A stretch of DNA of 64,000 bases from contig SVHW01000001.1 in the NCBI GenBank assembly GCA_015055655.1, positions 141,465 through 205,464 of the forward strand. The letters run 5' to 3'. The position numbers and the translations under genes were made by a program. The notes below the pieces were generated by a model. The model was given only the letters and a program-made list of their open reading frames with translations, ran no database searches and was not told the DNA's origin. This document shows positions 8,433 to 16,472 of the stretch, piece after piece (the stretch's first letter is position 1; every line of letters starts with the position of its first letter). Source of the stretch: Clostridiales bacterium (GTDB taxonomy: Bacteria > Bacillota > Clostridia > Christensenellales > Borkfalkiaceae).

Positions 8433-9629
8433 CTATGCAAAAAAACCGTACGCAGACGCGCAATAATTGCCGTTCGACAAACGGATAATTATCTCCAAAT
8501 CTCCGCCCAAAAGGACCTCTTTTTCCTTCTCCGCATTTACCGGCAAAAGCGTTTCTTCTTCAAATATTACCAACTCTCCCTTTCGAGATTGTAAGGTGAT
8601 ACGAATCCCTTCAAAGGAAACCGTATCTTCCGTCCCTAAAAGCGCATACAATAACCGCTGCGCATCCAATTTTTTTCCGTCGCTCGCATTTTTGATTCCA
8701 CCATAGGAAACCGTACGTAAAGCAAGACGTTTTGCCGCGTTTTTCGATTGCGCGCCAATAATCTTCACTAAAAAGCCCTTCCCGTTTTCTATTTCCACGG
8801 CTTTTTTACAAATCTTATCCGCGACCGACGAAAGCGCGTAAACGAATTTTTGATAATCGCTGTTGTTTTCAGCAATCGTCCAATTATTTGCCGTACCGCT
8901 AGCCAACATACATACGCAGTCATTGGGCGAAACCAATTTATCGCCAAGCATATTAAAATACTCGTTCGTCACGTTTTTTAACGCCTTTTGCAACATTTTA
9001 GGGGCAATACTAACGTCCGTCGTCAAAACGACGCAGTTTGTCCCTACGCCGCCTTTAAGCGAATTAAAGTGAAAATATGCGCCGATTGTACACACTATAT
9101 CGCCAAGTTGAAAGGAAAACGCCAAACCATTATTTTCAGGATTATTTTTAAAAACTTCCGCAAGAATTCTCGTTTCCTGCCGTTTTTCATTGGTAAATAA
9201 ATCCAATGTATCAATACCGCGTTGATAAGTCGCTAAATCCGCTTTTCCGCCCAAATCACCCGTACTGATATGTACAATTTCCTTACGGTCGATTTTTAAC
9301 TTATTTGCCAGCAATCTACTAACCTTTTCCGCCAAATCTGCCGCGTCTGCGCCGTAACCGTTTGCCACGCCGCCGTTGAATAAAATCGCACTAGACATAC
9401 TTGCGTCTACGTGTTTTTTTGATAAAGCAACGCAAGCGCCGACGTTTCCTCCGTCGTAACCGATATACGCCGTAGAATAACGCTTTGGCGCGTAAAGCAA
9501 AGCTAAATCCGCCGTTTCATTACCGTCACGCATAAAACCGCAACGCGCGGCGCATATTTGAAAGCCTTGCGGCGCGCATACGCCGCCGTCGATTGCAATC
9601 AGTTCTTTATTCACCCCGTTTTTGCGCAT
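8433..9629 (-). CDS. ArgJ-like glutamate N-acetyltransferase/ornithine acetyltransferase, divergent
   Basis: ArgJ enzymes make N-acetylglutamate and recycle acetyl groups from acetylornithine, and they self-cleave before a conserved threonine. The 398-residue protein aligns by eye over its whole length: GGVCAPQGFQICAARCG start, FNGGVANG near residue 90, HISTGDLGG near 125, and GVGTNCVVLTTDVSIAP near 185, where ATML is usual and the Thr is kept. The NDPNWGR motif is degenerate (SYGGIKNASDG), and the family C-terminus after ASAYG is missing, so activity is uncertain. ATG at 9629 is chosen because GGGAG lies 8 nt upstream. It follows the thioesterase gene by 21 bp. The nearby carAB genes fit an arginine role. 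Confidence 0.65.
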   Translation of the reverse strand: MRKNGVNKELIAIDGGVCAPQGFQICAARCGFMRDGNETADLALLYAPKRYSTAYIGYDGGNVGACVALSKKHVDASMSSAILFNGGVANGYGADAADLAEKVSRLLANKLKIDRKEIVHISTGDLGGKADLATYQRGIDTLDLFTNEKRQETRILAEVFKNNPENNGLAFSFQLGDIVCTIGAYFHFNSLKGGVGTNCVVLTTDVSIAPKMLQKALKNVTNEYFNMLGDKLVSPNDCVCMLASGTANNWTIAENNSDYQKFVYALSSVADKICKKAVEIENGKGFLVKIIGAQSKNAAKRLALRTVSYGGIKNASDGKKLDAQRLLYALLGTEDTVSFEGIRITLQSRKGELVIFEEETLLPVNAEKEKEVLLGGDLEIIIRLSNGNYCASAYGFFA

Positions 9630-9650
9630 CAATACGTCTCCCAAAATATA

Positions 9651-10394
9651 TTATGCAAATACAACTTCCGCTAAAATTACAGTTTCGTTTCGTTCGTTTT
9701 TGCCTTGTATTAAATACTCGTTTTCAGCAACGTCTTTACGATAAAAACGCAACGTTTCTCCCTCTTTGCATTGTTTTACGTAGGATATAGAAAATCTCGA
9801 AATCCTTTTATTTTTCAACGTTTCAATCGAGAATACGTTCATACAATAATCTGCGTATCGCGTATTGTTCACGTGCATATTGTGGTCGTATTCCGAGTAC
9901 GCAATCGTTATCGTAAACTGCGGCCGCAACCCCTCCGTTTCAAAAGAAGAAATCTTCCAGCGCACGTTCGGCAACACCTTGTCCGTATTATATGCGGCGT
10001 AATCCTGATTGTCTATTGTTTTCGAGGGCAATATTTTGCCCGTTTCTCTGTCCAATAAACACCATCTTGAAACTGCGTTTGCCGTAATTGCGTTTTGCGC
10101 GTCAAAAAATCTATATTGTCTTTCAAAGGTAACGAACCCTGGTTGCAACGGCCAAGTTTGTGCCTTAACGATTTCCCCAACTCGTATGGGACGTATAAAT
10201 TCGCAACACGTATTGGTAACGATAAAAGCGCAATTTTTTTCACGGACGTATTTATATCCAAAGCCAAGTTCTTCCGCGCTGGCACAAGCCACTTCTTCTA
10301 AGTACGCCAAAGCCGTGGAAACCTTTAATTCTTCCTTAAAATCCGCGTCGCAATATTTAATTTGAAACTCTTGAGTATAACGGTATTTTTCCAT
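9651..10394 (-). CDS. Acyl-ACP thioesterase
   Basis: The 247-residue protein (start MEKYRYTQEFQIKYCDAD) carries two hotdog halves. The first, about residues 1-135, contains VSTALAYLEEVACASAEELG. The second, from about residue 145, contains YSEYDHNMHVNNTRYADYCMN, the Asp/Asn/His-bearing active-site region of FatA/FatB-type thioesterases. It should release fatty acids from acyl-ACP. The ATG at 10394 follows the predicted transcription start by only about 3 nt and has no Shine-Dalgarno, so the message appears leaderless. An upstream in-frame ATG at 10445 lies before the promoter and cannot be used by this transcript. Confidence 0.85.
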   Translation of the reverse strand: MEKYRYTQEFQIKYCDADFKEELKVSTALAYLEEVACASAEELGFGYKYVREKNCAFIVTNTCCEFIRPIRVGEIVKAQTWPLQPGFVTFERQYRFFDAQNAITANAVSRWCLLDRETGKILPSKTIDNQDYAAYNTDKVLPNVRWKISSFETEGLRPQFTITIAYSEYDHNMHVNNTRYADYCMNVFSIETLKNKRISRFSISYVKQCKEGETLRFYRKDVAENEYLIQGKNERNETVILAEVVFA

Positions 10395-10403
10395 AACGAA
10401 AGT

Positions 10404-10432
10404 ATTATAAGACTTTTTTATAAAAAAGTCAA
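10404..10432 (-). promoter_or_regulatory. Thioesterase promoter with a perfect 20-bp palindrome in its spacer
   Basis: The minus strand reads TTGACT (10427-10432), 17 nt, then TATAAT (10404-10409). The spacer and part of the -35 box form the perfect palindrome GACTTTTTTATAAAAAAGTC (10411-10430). This is a likely operator for a dimeric regulator. The regulator is not identified, and the site does not match the FapR consensus as I remember it. Confidence 0.75.
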
Positions 10433-10492
10433 CTATGCCCGTCAAAAAAGCGAAAAAAAAGTAGGAAACCGCCTATTTTTTTATCCATACAG

Positions 10493-10521
10493 TTGACAGG
10501 ATTTTCTATTTGTGATATAAT
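10493..10521 (+). promoter_or_regulatory. Consensus promoter of the PadR-coiled-coil gene
   Basis: TTGACA (10493-10498), 17 nt, TATAAT (10516-10521): a perfect match to the sigma-A consensus. It is divergent from the thioesterase promoter about 60 bp away. Confidence 0.85.
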
Positions 10522-10526
10522 ACTAT

Positions 10527-10548
10527 GTGTACAAATGAAAACGTGTAC
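10527..10548 (+). promoter_or_regulatory. Candidate PadR operator (two GTGTAC half-sites)
   Basis: Immediately after the -10 box the sequence carries GTGTAC twice, at 10527-10532 and 10543-10548, spaced 16 nt start to start. GTGTAC is close to self-complementary. The position over the transcription start suits autorepression, which is common for PadR proteins. A second imperfect inverted repeat (ACACC-CCTTG with CAAGGTGT) follows at about 10547-10572. Confidence 0.45.
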
Positions 10549-10608
10549 ACCCCTTGAAAATACAAGGTGTTCTACCTGATATAACTCTACTAGACATAGG
10601 AGAAAACG

Positions 10609-13257
10609 ATGGACGAAAGAGAAAAAATGCTGGAAGCAAACAACACCATCACGGGCGGTGAAGAGCAAAATCTTGGCATCAGCGCCGACCTTATCCGTGG
10701 CCATATCAACACGATTATTTTACGCAGCCTTTACGACGGCGATAAATACGGCTACGATATTATCAGTGAAATCAAAAAGAAAAGCGGCGGTTTATACGTT
10801 ATTAAAGAGCCAACGTTATACAGCGCTTTAAAACGCTTGGAAAGCCTTAACTACGTCGAATCCTACTACGGCGATTATTCCAACGGCGGCAGAAGAAAAT
10901 ACTTCTCCCTCACCGACGACGGCAGACGTTTCACCGAAAAGAACCTTTCCGAGTGGGAATATTCCAGAACGATTATCGATAGCTTGATTTCCGACGGAAA
11001 CGCGCATTACGATTTCTCCTTTATCACCGATAAACAAACGGAGCTTACGGAATTAAAACGTGCGCTCGCCGCGCGTGAAAACGCTTTGGAAGAAGAAAAA
11101 ATCGCGTTAAACGGTTTGAAAAACGAGCTGCAACGTGAAAGAGCCTTGCTTGCAACGCAAAGCTCCTCTATCGTTTCGCAAAAGAACGACTTCTTGGAGT
11201 TAAAGGAAAAGGTAGAATCTCAAGCCCAAGAATTGCAAGAAAAAGAAGCGGCTCTTTTGGAAAAAGAAGCGGAAATCGCCGCAAAGGAATCGTTACTTGC
11301 CCAAAAAGAGGCAGAAATCGAACAAGCAAAAGCCTCGTTAGATTTGCAAAACAATGAAATTGTTACGTTAAAATCCTTACTGGAAGCACAAACCAACGCT
11401 TTTGCAGAAAAAGAATGTGAACTTGCCGACGCGCAAAACGTGCTTTCCGTATTACAAGACGAAAACGCACAATTAAAAGAATTGGCAACCACCGCCCAAG
11501 GCGTTGACGAAGCGCAGTTGGAAGAAGCGAAATCACAACTTGCAGCGGCGCAAGCGCAATTACAAGAAAAACAAACGCTAATCACCTCGTTAAACAACGC
11601 AATTTCTTCGCAAGAAAGCACCATTGCCTCGTTGAAAAACGAACAAGAAACGAAAGCTACTGAATTTTATAATCGTAACCTTGAACTTCGCGCTCAACAA
11701 GCGCAAATTGAAGCCAATAAAGAAAAATTGGAAATCGAAAAACGCAATATTGAAGAAAGCGCGACGCAATATCGTAACGAATATGAAACTTGGCAAGCGG
11801 AAAAAGCCGCTTTTGCTGAACAGAAAAACGCTTTGGACGCGGAACGTGCAGAGCTGAAAAATCAATTAGACATCGTCCAAGTTGAACGAGATACCCTTCG
11901 TGCGGATAACGCTGCCTTAGAAGAAAGCAAAGCGAAGCTTGAAGCGGAAAAAGCAGAATTGAACGCCCTGCGCGAAAATCTGCAAAACGCGCGCAGCGAA
12001 ATCGACAAGAAAACGTATGAAATCGCTCAATTAGAGTATCGTTTAGACGAACAACGTCAAAAAATCGACGACGAACAATCTGTTACCGCAGCGACGGAAG
12101 AAGAGATTGTTAAAAAGACGGAAGATTTAGAAAAACGAGAAGAAGAATTTATATCCAACACGCAAAAATTACAAGACGAATTAGCCCTTTTGCAACAGCA
12201 ACAAAAAGAATTGGCGGCAAGGCAATCCGTTTATAATCAACAACAATTAGATTATATCACGAGGAAAAACGCCCTCGCCGCGCAACAATTCGATTTTGCC
12301 GATAAATTAAGCGCCTACAATGCGCAAGTAAAACTGTTCAACGAAAATCTGGAAAAACTCGAAGCGGAAAAAACCGCTTTCCAAACGGAAGAACAACTTT
12401 ATAACGAACGCGTGCGCGCTTTTGAAACGGAAAAAGCAGAGTTCGAAAAAAAGAAAATCAAATTTGAGCAAGACCAAGAAAACGCGGAAAGAACGAGAAG
12501 AGAATTGCAACAACGCGCAGCAGACGAACAAGCGGCGTTGCAACGCAAAATCGGCGAATTGCAAGAACGTGAATTAGAACTCTCACAAAGAGAAAACAGC
12601 CTGAACGCTGCCGCAAGAGAATTACAAAACCGTCAATACGCATACCAAAATGCCCCTTACGGCTATTCCCAACCGCAGCAATCCGCGCCCGTATCCCCTA
12701 TTCTTTCAGCGGAAAACAATACCGTTGATTTGCGTGAAAGAGCGCAAGCCGAAGGTATTAAATTGAATATCGTCGGCAATATGAACGGCGTTACGAGCCT
12801 CGAAAATAAAGAAACAAAACAAACGTCTAATAGCGGTATTTATAACGTTGGTAAAACTTTATATAGAGCAGCCTTTATCATCTTTTGCATTATGACGTTT
12901 GAAAGCCTGCTCGTCTTCTTCTTAAAGGATAAACTTGGCATTTCTATTGCCTTTCCTATCGTTGGGTTTAGCGTAGGTTTCCTGCTCTTTATTTCTTGCG
13001 CCATTATGAACGCTTGTAATTTCCGTCCAAGAGTAAGACGTAAAAAACACGCGCCCTATCTATTGACAGCCGCCATTATCTTTGTAATCGGCGTCATTAT
13101 CACGACGATGATAGCAGTCTATTGTAAAGCGGAAATGTCCAACCCCGCCCACCTGTTATCCTATATCGTCTTCCCCATCGTCTATTTATTGAATATTTTC
13201 TTCTTTGCGGTATTCTTCCGCTTGCTTTCGATAAAAGACAGCAAGGAAAAACATTAA
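10609..13257 (+). CDS. PadR-family DNA-binding domain fused to a long coiled coil and four membrane segments
   Basis: The 882-residue protein starts 6 nt after AGGAG. Residues about 22-125 are a PadR winged helix (LIRGHINTIILRSLYDGDKY, then KEPTLYSALKRLES and GGRRKYFSLTDDGRR). Residues about 130-690 are an almost unbroken Glu/Lys/Gln/Ala-rich coiled coil. A short Pro/Gln/Tyr-rich linker follows. The last 134 residues hold four hydrophobic helices at about 753-773, 778-801, 817-838 and 848-871, with a basic RPRVRRKKH loop between the second and third. Ordinary PadR proteins are about 110-180 residues and soluble. The predicted product would tether a DNA-binding domain to the membrane on a stalk of some 80 nm if it were one continuous helix. 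Its function is unknown. Confidence 0.9.
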   Translation: MDEREKMLEANNTITGGEEQNLGISADLIRGHINTIILRSLYDGDKYGYDIISEIKKKSGGLYVIKEPTLYSALKRLESLNYVESYYGDYSNGGRRKYFSLTDDGRRFTEKNLSEWEYSRTIIDSLISDGNAHYDFSFITDKQTELTELKRALAARENALEEEKIALNGLKNELQRERALLATQSSSIVSQKNDFLELKEKVESQAQELQEKEAALLEKEAEIAAKESLLAQKEAEIEQAKASLDLQNNEIVTLKSLLEAQTNAFAEKECELADAQNVLSVLQDENAQLKELATTAQGVDEAQLEEAKSQLAAAQAQLQEKQTLITSLNNAISSQESTIASLKNEQETKATEFYNRNLELRAQQAQIEANKEKLEIEKRNIEESATQYRNEYETWQAEKAAFAEQKNALDAERAELKNQLDIVQVERDTLRADNAALEESKAKLEAEKAELNALRENLQNARSEIDKKTYEIAQLEYRLDEQRQKIDDEQSVTAATEEEIVKKTEDLEKREEEFISNTQKLQDELALLQQQQKELAARQSVYNQQQLDYITRKNALAAQQFDFADKLSAYNAQVKLFNENLEKLEAEKTAFQTEEQLYNERVRAFETEKAEFEKKKIKFEQDQENAERTRRELQQRAADEQAALQRKIGELQERELELSQRENSLNAAARELQNRQYAYQNAPYGYSQPQQSAPVSPILSAENNTVDLRERAQAEGIKLNIVGNMNGVTSLENKETKQTSNSGIYNVGKTLYRAAFIIFCIMTFESLLVFFLKDKLGISIAFPIVGFSVGFLLFISCAIMNACNFRPRVRRKKHAPYLLTAAIIFVIGVIITTMIAVYCKAEMSNPAHLLSYIVFPIVYLLNIFFFAVFFRLLSIKDSKEKH

Positions 13258-13270
13258 AGAAAACCAAAAT

Positions 13271-13533
13271 GCAAAAGCACCCCCTAAGGGGTGCTTTTTT
13301 GGTGGATGCGAGAGCGTTTTGATGCATAGCATCAAGGCAGCGCTACGCTCGCACGAACCGCGGAGGTTCTCGCCTATTTCGCGCAACGCAAAAGCACCCA
13401 TCGCGGGGTGCTTTTTTGGTGGACGCAAGAGCGTTTTGATGCATAGCATCAAGGCAGCGCTACGCTCGCACGAACCGCGGAGATTCTCGCCAATTTCGCG
13501 CAACGCAAAAGCACCCCTCGCGGGGTGCTTTTT
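13271..13533 (-). repeat. Tandem 117-bp tRNA-Val-associated terminator repeats
   Basis: Two complete 117-bp units (13271-13387 and 13388-13504) plus a third terminator (13505-13533) lie directly 3' of tRNA-Val. Read on the minus strand, each unit has a GCACCCC/GGGGTGC hairpin with a U-run, then GCGAGAA, then a T-arm-like GGTTCG followed by TGCGAGCG. Next come a fragment like the tRNA-Val anticodon arm (AGCGCTGCCTTGAT), a perfect hairpin TTGATGC-TAT-GCATCAA, and a copy of the tRNA 3' end with CCA. The hairpin at 13271-13301 also serves as plus-strand terminator for the PadR gene. No protein is encoded. Confidence 0.85.
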
Positions 13534-13610
<77 letters not shown>

Positions 13611-13626
13611 AAATACTTACCTTGAA

Positions 13627-13655
13627 ATTATAACAAATAAATATTTTTCCGTCAA
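13627..13655 (-). promoter_or_regulatory. tRNA-Val promoter
   Basis: On the minus strand TTGACG (13650-13655), 17 nt, TATAAT (13627-13632). It ends 16 bp before the tRNA 5' end. Confidence 0.7.
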
Positions 13656-13680
13656 TCATTTTTATCATAATTCAATAAAA

Positions 13681-13712
13681 AAATAAAGGTTTGCAAAAAT
13701 ATTTTGCAAACC
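13681..13712 (-). terminator. Terminator after the GGGtGRT gene
   Basis: The inverted repeat GGTTTGCAAAA/TTTTGCAAACC (13688-13712) lies 20 bp beyond the stop codon. A U-rich tract follows on the minus strand. Confidence 0.75.
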
Positions 13713-13731
13713 TTTATACTACTTGTTAATC

Positions 13732-14733
13732 TTACGCTTTCATTGCTTCTTCGATAGCAACCGCACAAGCAACCGTCATACCAACCATCGGGTTGTTACC
13801 AGCACCGATAAGACCCATCATTTCTACGTGCGCAGGAACGGAAGACGAACCAGCAAATTGCGCGTCAGAGTGCATTCTGCCCATCGTATCCGTCATGCCG
13901 TAGGAAGCAGGGCCTGCCGCCATATTGTCGGGGTGCAACGTTCTACCCGTACCGCCACCGGAAGCAACGGAGAAATATTTCACGCCGTTTTCGTTACACC
14001 ACTTTTTGTACGTGCCTGCAACGGGGTGTTGGAAACGCGTAGGGTTCGTGGAGTTACCCGTGATGGAAACGCCTACATTTTCAAGCTTCATAATAGCAAC
14101 GCCTTCGGATACGGAATCCGCGCCGTAGCATTTAACCTTCGCTCTATCGCCGTCAGAGAACGCTTTTTCGTAAACAACTTTCACCGTTTCGGTAGCGTGG
14201 TCGAATTCCGTTTCCACAAACGTGAAACCGTTGATTCTCGAAATGATATATGCTGCGTCTTTACCAAGACCGTTCAAAACAACGCGAAGCGGTTGTTTTC
14301 TTACTTTATTTGCGTTGAGCGCAATAGAAATAGCGCCTTCTGCCGCTGCGAACGATTCGTGACCGGCAAGGAAGCAGAAGCATTCCGTTTCATCGGACAA
14401 AAGCATTGCACCGAGGTTGCCGTGGCCAAGACCTACTTGACGGTTTTGCGCAACCGAACCGGGGATACAGAAAGCTTGCAAACCGATACCGATAGCAGCA
14501 GCTGCGTCGCTTGCTTTCGTACAACCTTTCTTGATAGCGATTGCCGAGCCTACGGTGTACGCCCAAACTGCGTTTTCGAAGCAAATGGGTTGTCCTGCAC
14601 GTACGATTTTATCGCAATCTACACCTTTGGCAAGGCAGATATCTCTACATTCTTCTACGGAGTTGATACCGTATTCTTTCAAAACAGCATTGATTTTATC
14701 AATTCTTCTTTCATAACCTTCGAATAAAGCCAT
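13732..14733 (-). CDS. GGGtGRT family protein
   Basis: The 333-residue protein carries the family signature ASGGGTGRTLHPDNMA near residue 265. It also has several conserved cysteines and histidines (GQPICFENA, GHGNLGAM, CFCFLAGHESF). The GGGtGRT family (named for this motif) is found in anaerobes and typically sits beside a NifU-like Fe-S scaffold gene, as here, where the scaffold lies 14 bp upstream. The biochemical role is not established to my knowledge. The partnership suggests Fe-S cluster handling or an oxygen-labile enzyme. The ribosome binding site AAGGAGGA precedes the ATG. A terminator follows, so the pair forms a two-gene operon. Confidence 0.9.
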   Translation of the reverse strand: MALFEGYERRIDKINAVLKEYGINSVEECRDICLAKGVDCDKIVRAGQPICFENAVWAYTVGSAIAIKKGCTKASDAAAAIGIGLQAFCIPGSVAQNRQVGLGHGNLGAMLLSDETECFCFLAGHESFAAAEGAISIALNANKVRKQPLRVVLNGLGKDAAYIISRINGFTFVETEFDHATETVKVVYEKAFSDGDRAKVKCYGADSVSEGVAIMKLENVGVSITGNSTNPTRFQHPVAGTYKKWCNENGVKYFSVASGGGTGRTLHPDNMAAGPASYGMTDTMGRMHSDAQFAGSSSVPAHVEMMGLIGAGNNPMVGMTVACAVAIEEAMKA

Positions 14734-14747
14734 TTTGTTTGTCCTCC

Positions 14748-15458
14748 TTACTCTTTACGAGGGTCGATGAACTTCACCGCGCCCTGTTCTGCGCTAAATC
14801 TACCGTAATGTCCCATAGATTTTGCGTAAGCTTCGTTAGGCTCCATACCTTTCTTAATAAAGTCCGTCATTTTGCCAAGCGAAACGAATTCGTAACCGAT
14901 AACTTCGTTATTTGCGTCGAGCGCAAGACGAGTAACGTAACCTTCCGCCATTTCGAGGTATCTAACGCCCTTTTGAAGCGTAGAGTACATCGTACCTACT
15001 TGCGAACGGTGACCTTTACCCAAGTCTTCCAACCCAGCACCGATAGAAAGACCGTCATCGGAGAAAGCGGATTGCGAACGGCCGTAAACGATTTGCAAGA
15101 AGAGTTCTCTCATTGCCGTATTGATAGCGTCGCAAACAAGGTCGGTATTCAGCGCTTCCAAAGGCGTTTTACCGGGCAAAATTTCCGCAGCCATTGCCGC
15201 AGAGTGCGTCATACCCGAACAACCAATCGTTTCAACGAGCGCCTCTTGAATAATACCTTGCTTAATATTCAAGCTAAGCTTACAAGCGCCTTGTTGAGGC
15301 GCGCACCAACCGATACCGTGCGTAAAGCCGCTGATATCTTTAATTTCTTTCGCGTGAATCCACTTGCCTTCTTCGGGAATAGCAGCGTTTTCGTGACGAG
15401 CAACGCCTGCGCCTTTCGCAACGCAGAACATTTGCGCAACATCTTGAGATATTGTCAT
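14748..15458 (-). CDS. NifU-like iron-sulfur cluster scaffold protein
   Basis: A 236-residue NifU/IscU-like protein of the type paired with GGGtGRT proteins. The likely cluster or metal ligands lie in GIGWCAPQQGAC near residue 55 and IGCSGMTHSAAMAAEILPG near residue 80. An NTDLVCDAINTAMRELF segment follows. The C-terminal 80 residues (RYLEMAEGYVTRLALDANNE) extend beyond classical IscU. GGAGG lies upstream of the ATG. It is first in its operon, behind a structured leader and a good promoter (15565-15593). Confidence 0.85.
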   Translation of the reverse strand: MTISQDVAQMFCVAKGAGVARHENAAIPEEGKWIHAKEIKDISGFTHGIGWCAPQQGACKLSLNIKQGIIQEALVETIGCSGMTHSAAMAAEILPGKTPLEALNTDLVCDAINTAMRELFLQIVYGRSQSAFSDDGLSIGAGLEDLGKGHRSQVGTMYSTLQKGVRYLEMAEGYVTRLALDANNEVIGYEFVSLGKMTDFIKKGMEPNEAYAKSMGHYGRFSAEQGAVKFIDPRKE

Positions 15459-15504
15459 TGTGAAATTCCTCCAAATTTTTTCCTAATTTAACCGTTTAAA
15501 CGAT

Positions 15505-15542
15505 TCGTTTACACGCGCGTAAACAATCGCGCGCATAAACGA
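15505..15542 (-). promoter_or_regulatory. Long stem-loop in the NifU-like/GGGtGRT leader
   Basis: The leader contains the arms TCGTTTA and TAAACGA enclosing CGCGC and GCGCG, with symmetric TG bulges and a 10-nt loop. The palindrome CGTTTAAACG (15493-15502) follows. No terminator U-run is present, so it may act as an operator, an mRNA-stability element or a translational control hairpin. Confidence 0.5.
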
Positions 15543-15564
15543 ATTTTCCGTATAAACTAAATAC

Positions 15565-15593
15565 AGTATAACATATTTTCAAAATTATTTCAA
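15565..15593 (-). promoter_or_regulatory. Promoter of the NifU-like/GGGtGRT operon
   Basis: On the minus strand TTGAAA (15588-15593), 17 nt, TATACT (15565-15570). The predicted leader is about 100 nt and holds the stem-loop at 15505-15542. Confidence 0.75.
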
Positions 15594-15682
15594 GTGCACA
15601 AAGGCTGTTTTTTCCCTTTTTTTCCTTTTTTCTATGAAAAATTCAATATAGAACGCATAATAGAACGCATAAAAAACACTCT

Positions 15683-16384
15683 TCAACCTAAAAAATCGTC
15701 CGCGGAAAGATTGCGCCTTAATTTTTCAATCGCGTGTTTTTCAATCCTCGATATATACGAACGGGAAATTTTCAACACTTTTGCCACCTCTCTTTGCGGC
15801 AATGGAATACCACCCTTTAATGCATATCGCAAACATATAATCATATACTCTCTTTCCGTTAAAACACGTTGAATTTCTTTTAAAAGCTTTTCACGTTGAA
15901 CGTTACGCTCCACTTCCTCAAATACGCAATCCTCTTTTTCAAACAGCAAATCCATCAACGTAAGCTCGTTTCCGTCCTTATCCATGCCGACAGGGTCGGA
16001 TAAAGAAAGCGTATTTTTATGTTTTTTATTGGCGCGTATCAACATCAAAATTTCGTTTTCAATACATCTTGCCGTATAAGTAGCCAACGTCGTTCCGTGT
16101 CCGGGTTGATAACTGCCAATCGCCTTTATCAACCCAATACTCCCCACCGATATTAAATCGTCCGTTTCCGCTGCGCCAGCGTATTTTTTTACGATATGCG
16201 CCACCAAACGCATATTATGTTTTACCAAAATCTCTTTCGCTTGTTTATCTCCTTTTTTAACCAAATCTAAATAATAATCTTCTTCCTCTTTCGATAACGG
16301 TTTCGCAAAAGAATTCTTTGCGCCAATTGCGCCCGTAAAAAAAACAATCTTGCCTAAAATTCGCCATAAAAATTCTAAAAGCAT
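15683..16384 (-). CDS. sigK: Sporulation sigma factor SigK
   Basis: The 233-residue sigma-70 family protein matches SigK, the late mother-cell sigma factor of endospore formers. It has a hydrophobic N-terminal stretch with the short pro-sequence style (LWRILGKIVFFTGAIGAKNSFAKPLS). Region 2 (HNMRLVAHIVKKYAG, DDLISVGSIGLIKAIGSY, ATYTARCIENEILM) and region 4 (LPQREVAKVLKISRSYISRIEKHAIEKL) follow. The frame is uninterrupted, so there is no skin element. GGAGG precedes the ATG. A sigma-E-like promoter lies 30 bp upstream, matching the known dependence of sigK on sigma-E. It implies that the organism can sporulate. Confidence 0.9.
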   Translation of the reverse strand: MLLEFLWRILGKIVFFTGAIGAKNSFAKPLSKEEEDYYLDLVKKGDKQAKEILVKHNMRLVAHIVKKYAGAAETDDLISVGSIGLIKAIGSYQPGHGTTLATYTARCIENEILMLIRANKKHKNTLSLSDPVGMDKDGNELTLMDLLFEKEDCVFEEVERNVQREKLLKEIQRVLTEREYMIICLRYALKGGIPLPQREVAKVLKISRSYISRIEKHAIEKLRRNLSADDFLG

Positions 16385-16414
16385 ACGCCACCCTCCATGT
16401 CACATCGTCTTTTT

Positions 16415-16444
16415 ATCGTATGAATTCTAGAGTTTGTACTATGC
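16415..16444 (-). promoter_or_regulatory. Sigma-E-type promoter of sigK
   Basis: On the minus strand GCATAGT (16438-16444), a 15-nt spacer, then CATACGAT (16415-16422). This is close to the Bacillus sigma-E consensus (KMATATT, 14-15 nt, CATACAHT). It sits 30 bp before the sigK start. Confidence 0.6.
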
Positions 16445-16472
16445 AAAAATCGAAACGAAAAATAAGTATGCC

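Noticed and set aside
15683-16384. sigK interrupted by a skin-type element
   Set aside because: The frame is continuous through regions 2 and 4 with no recombinase gene nearby.
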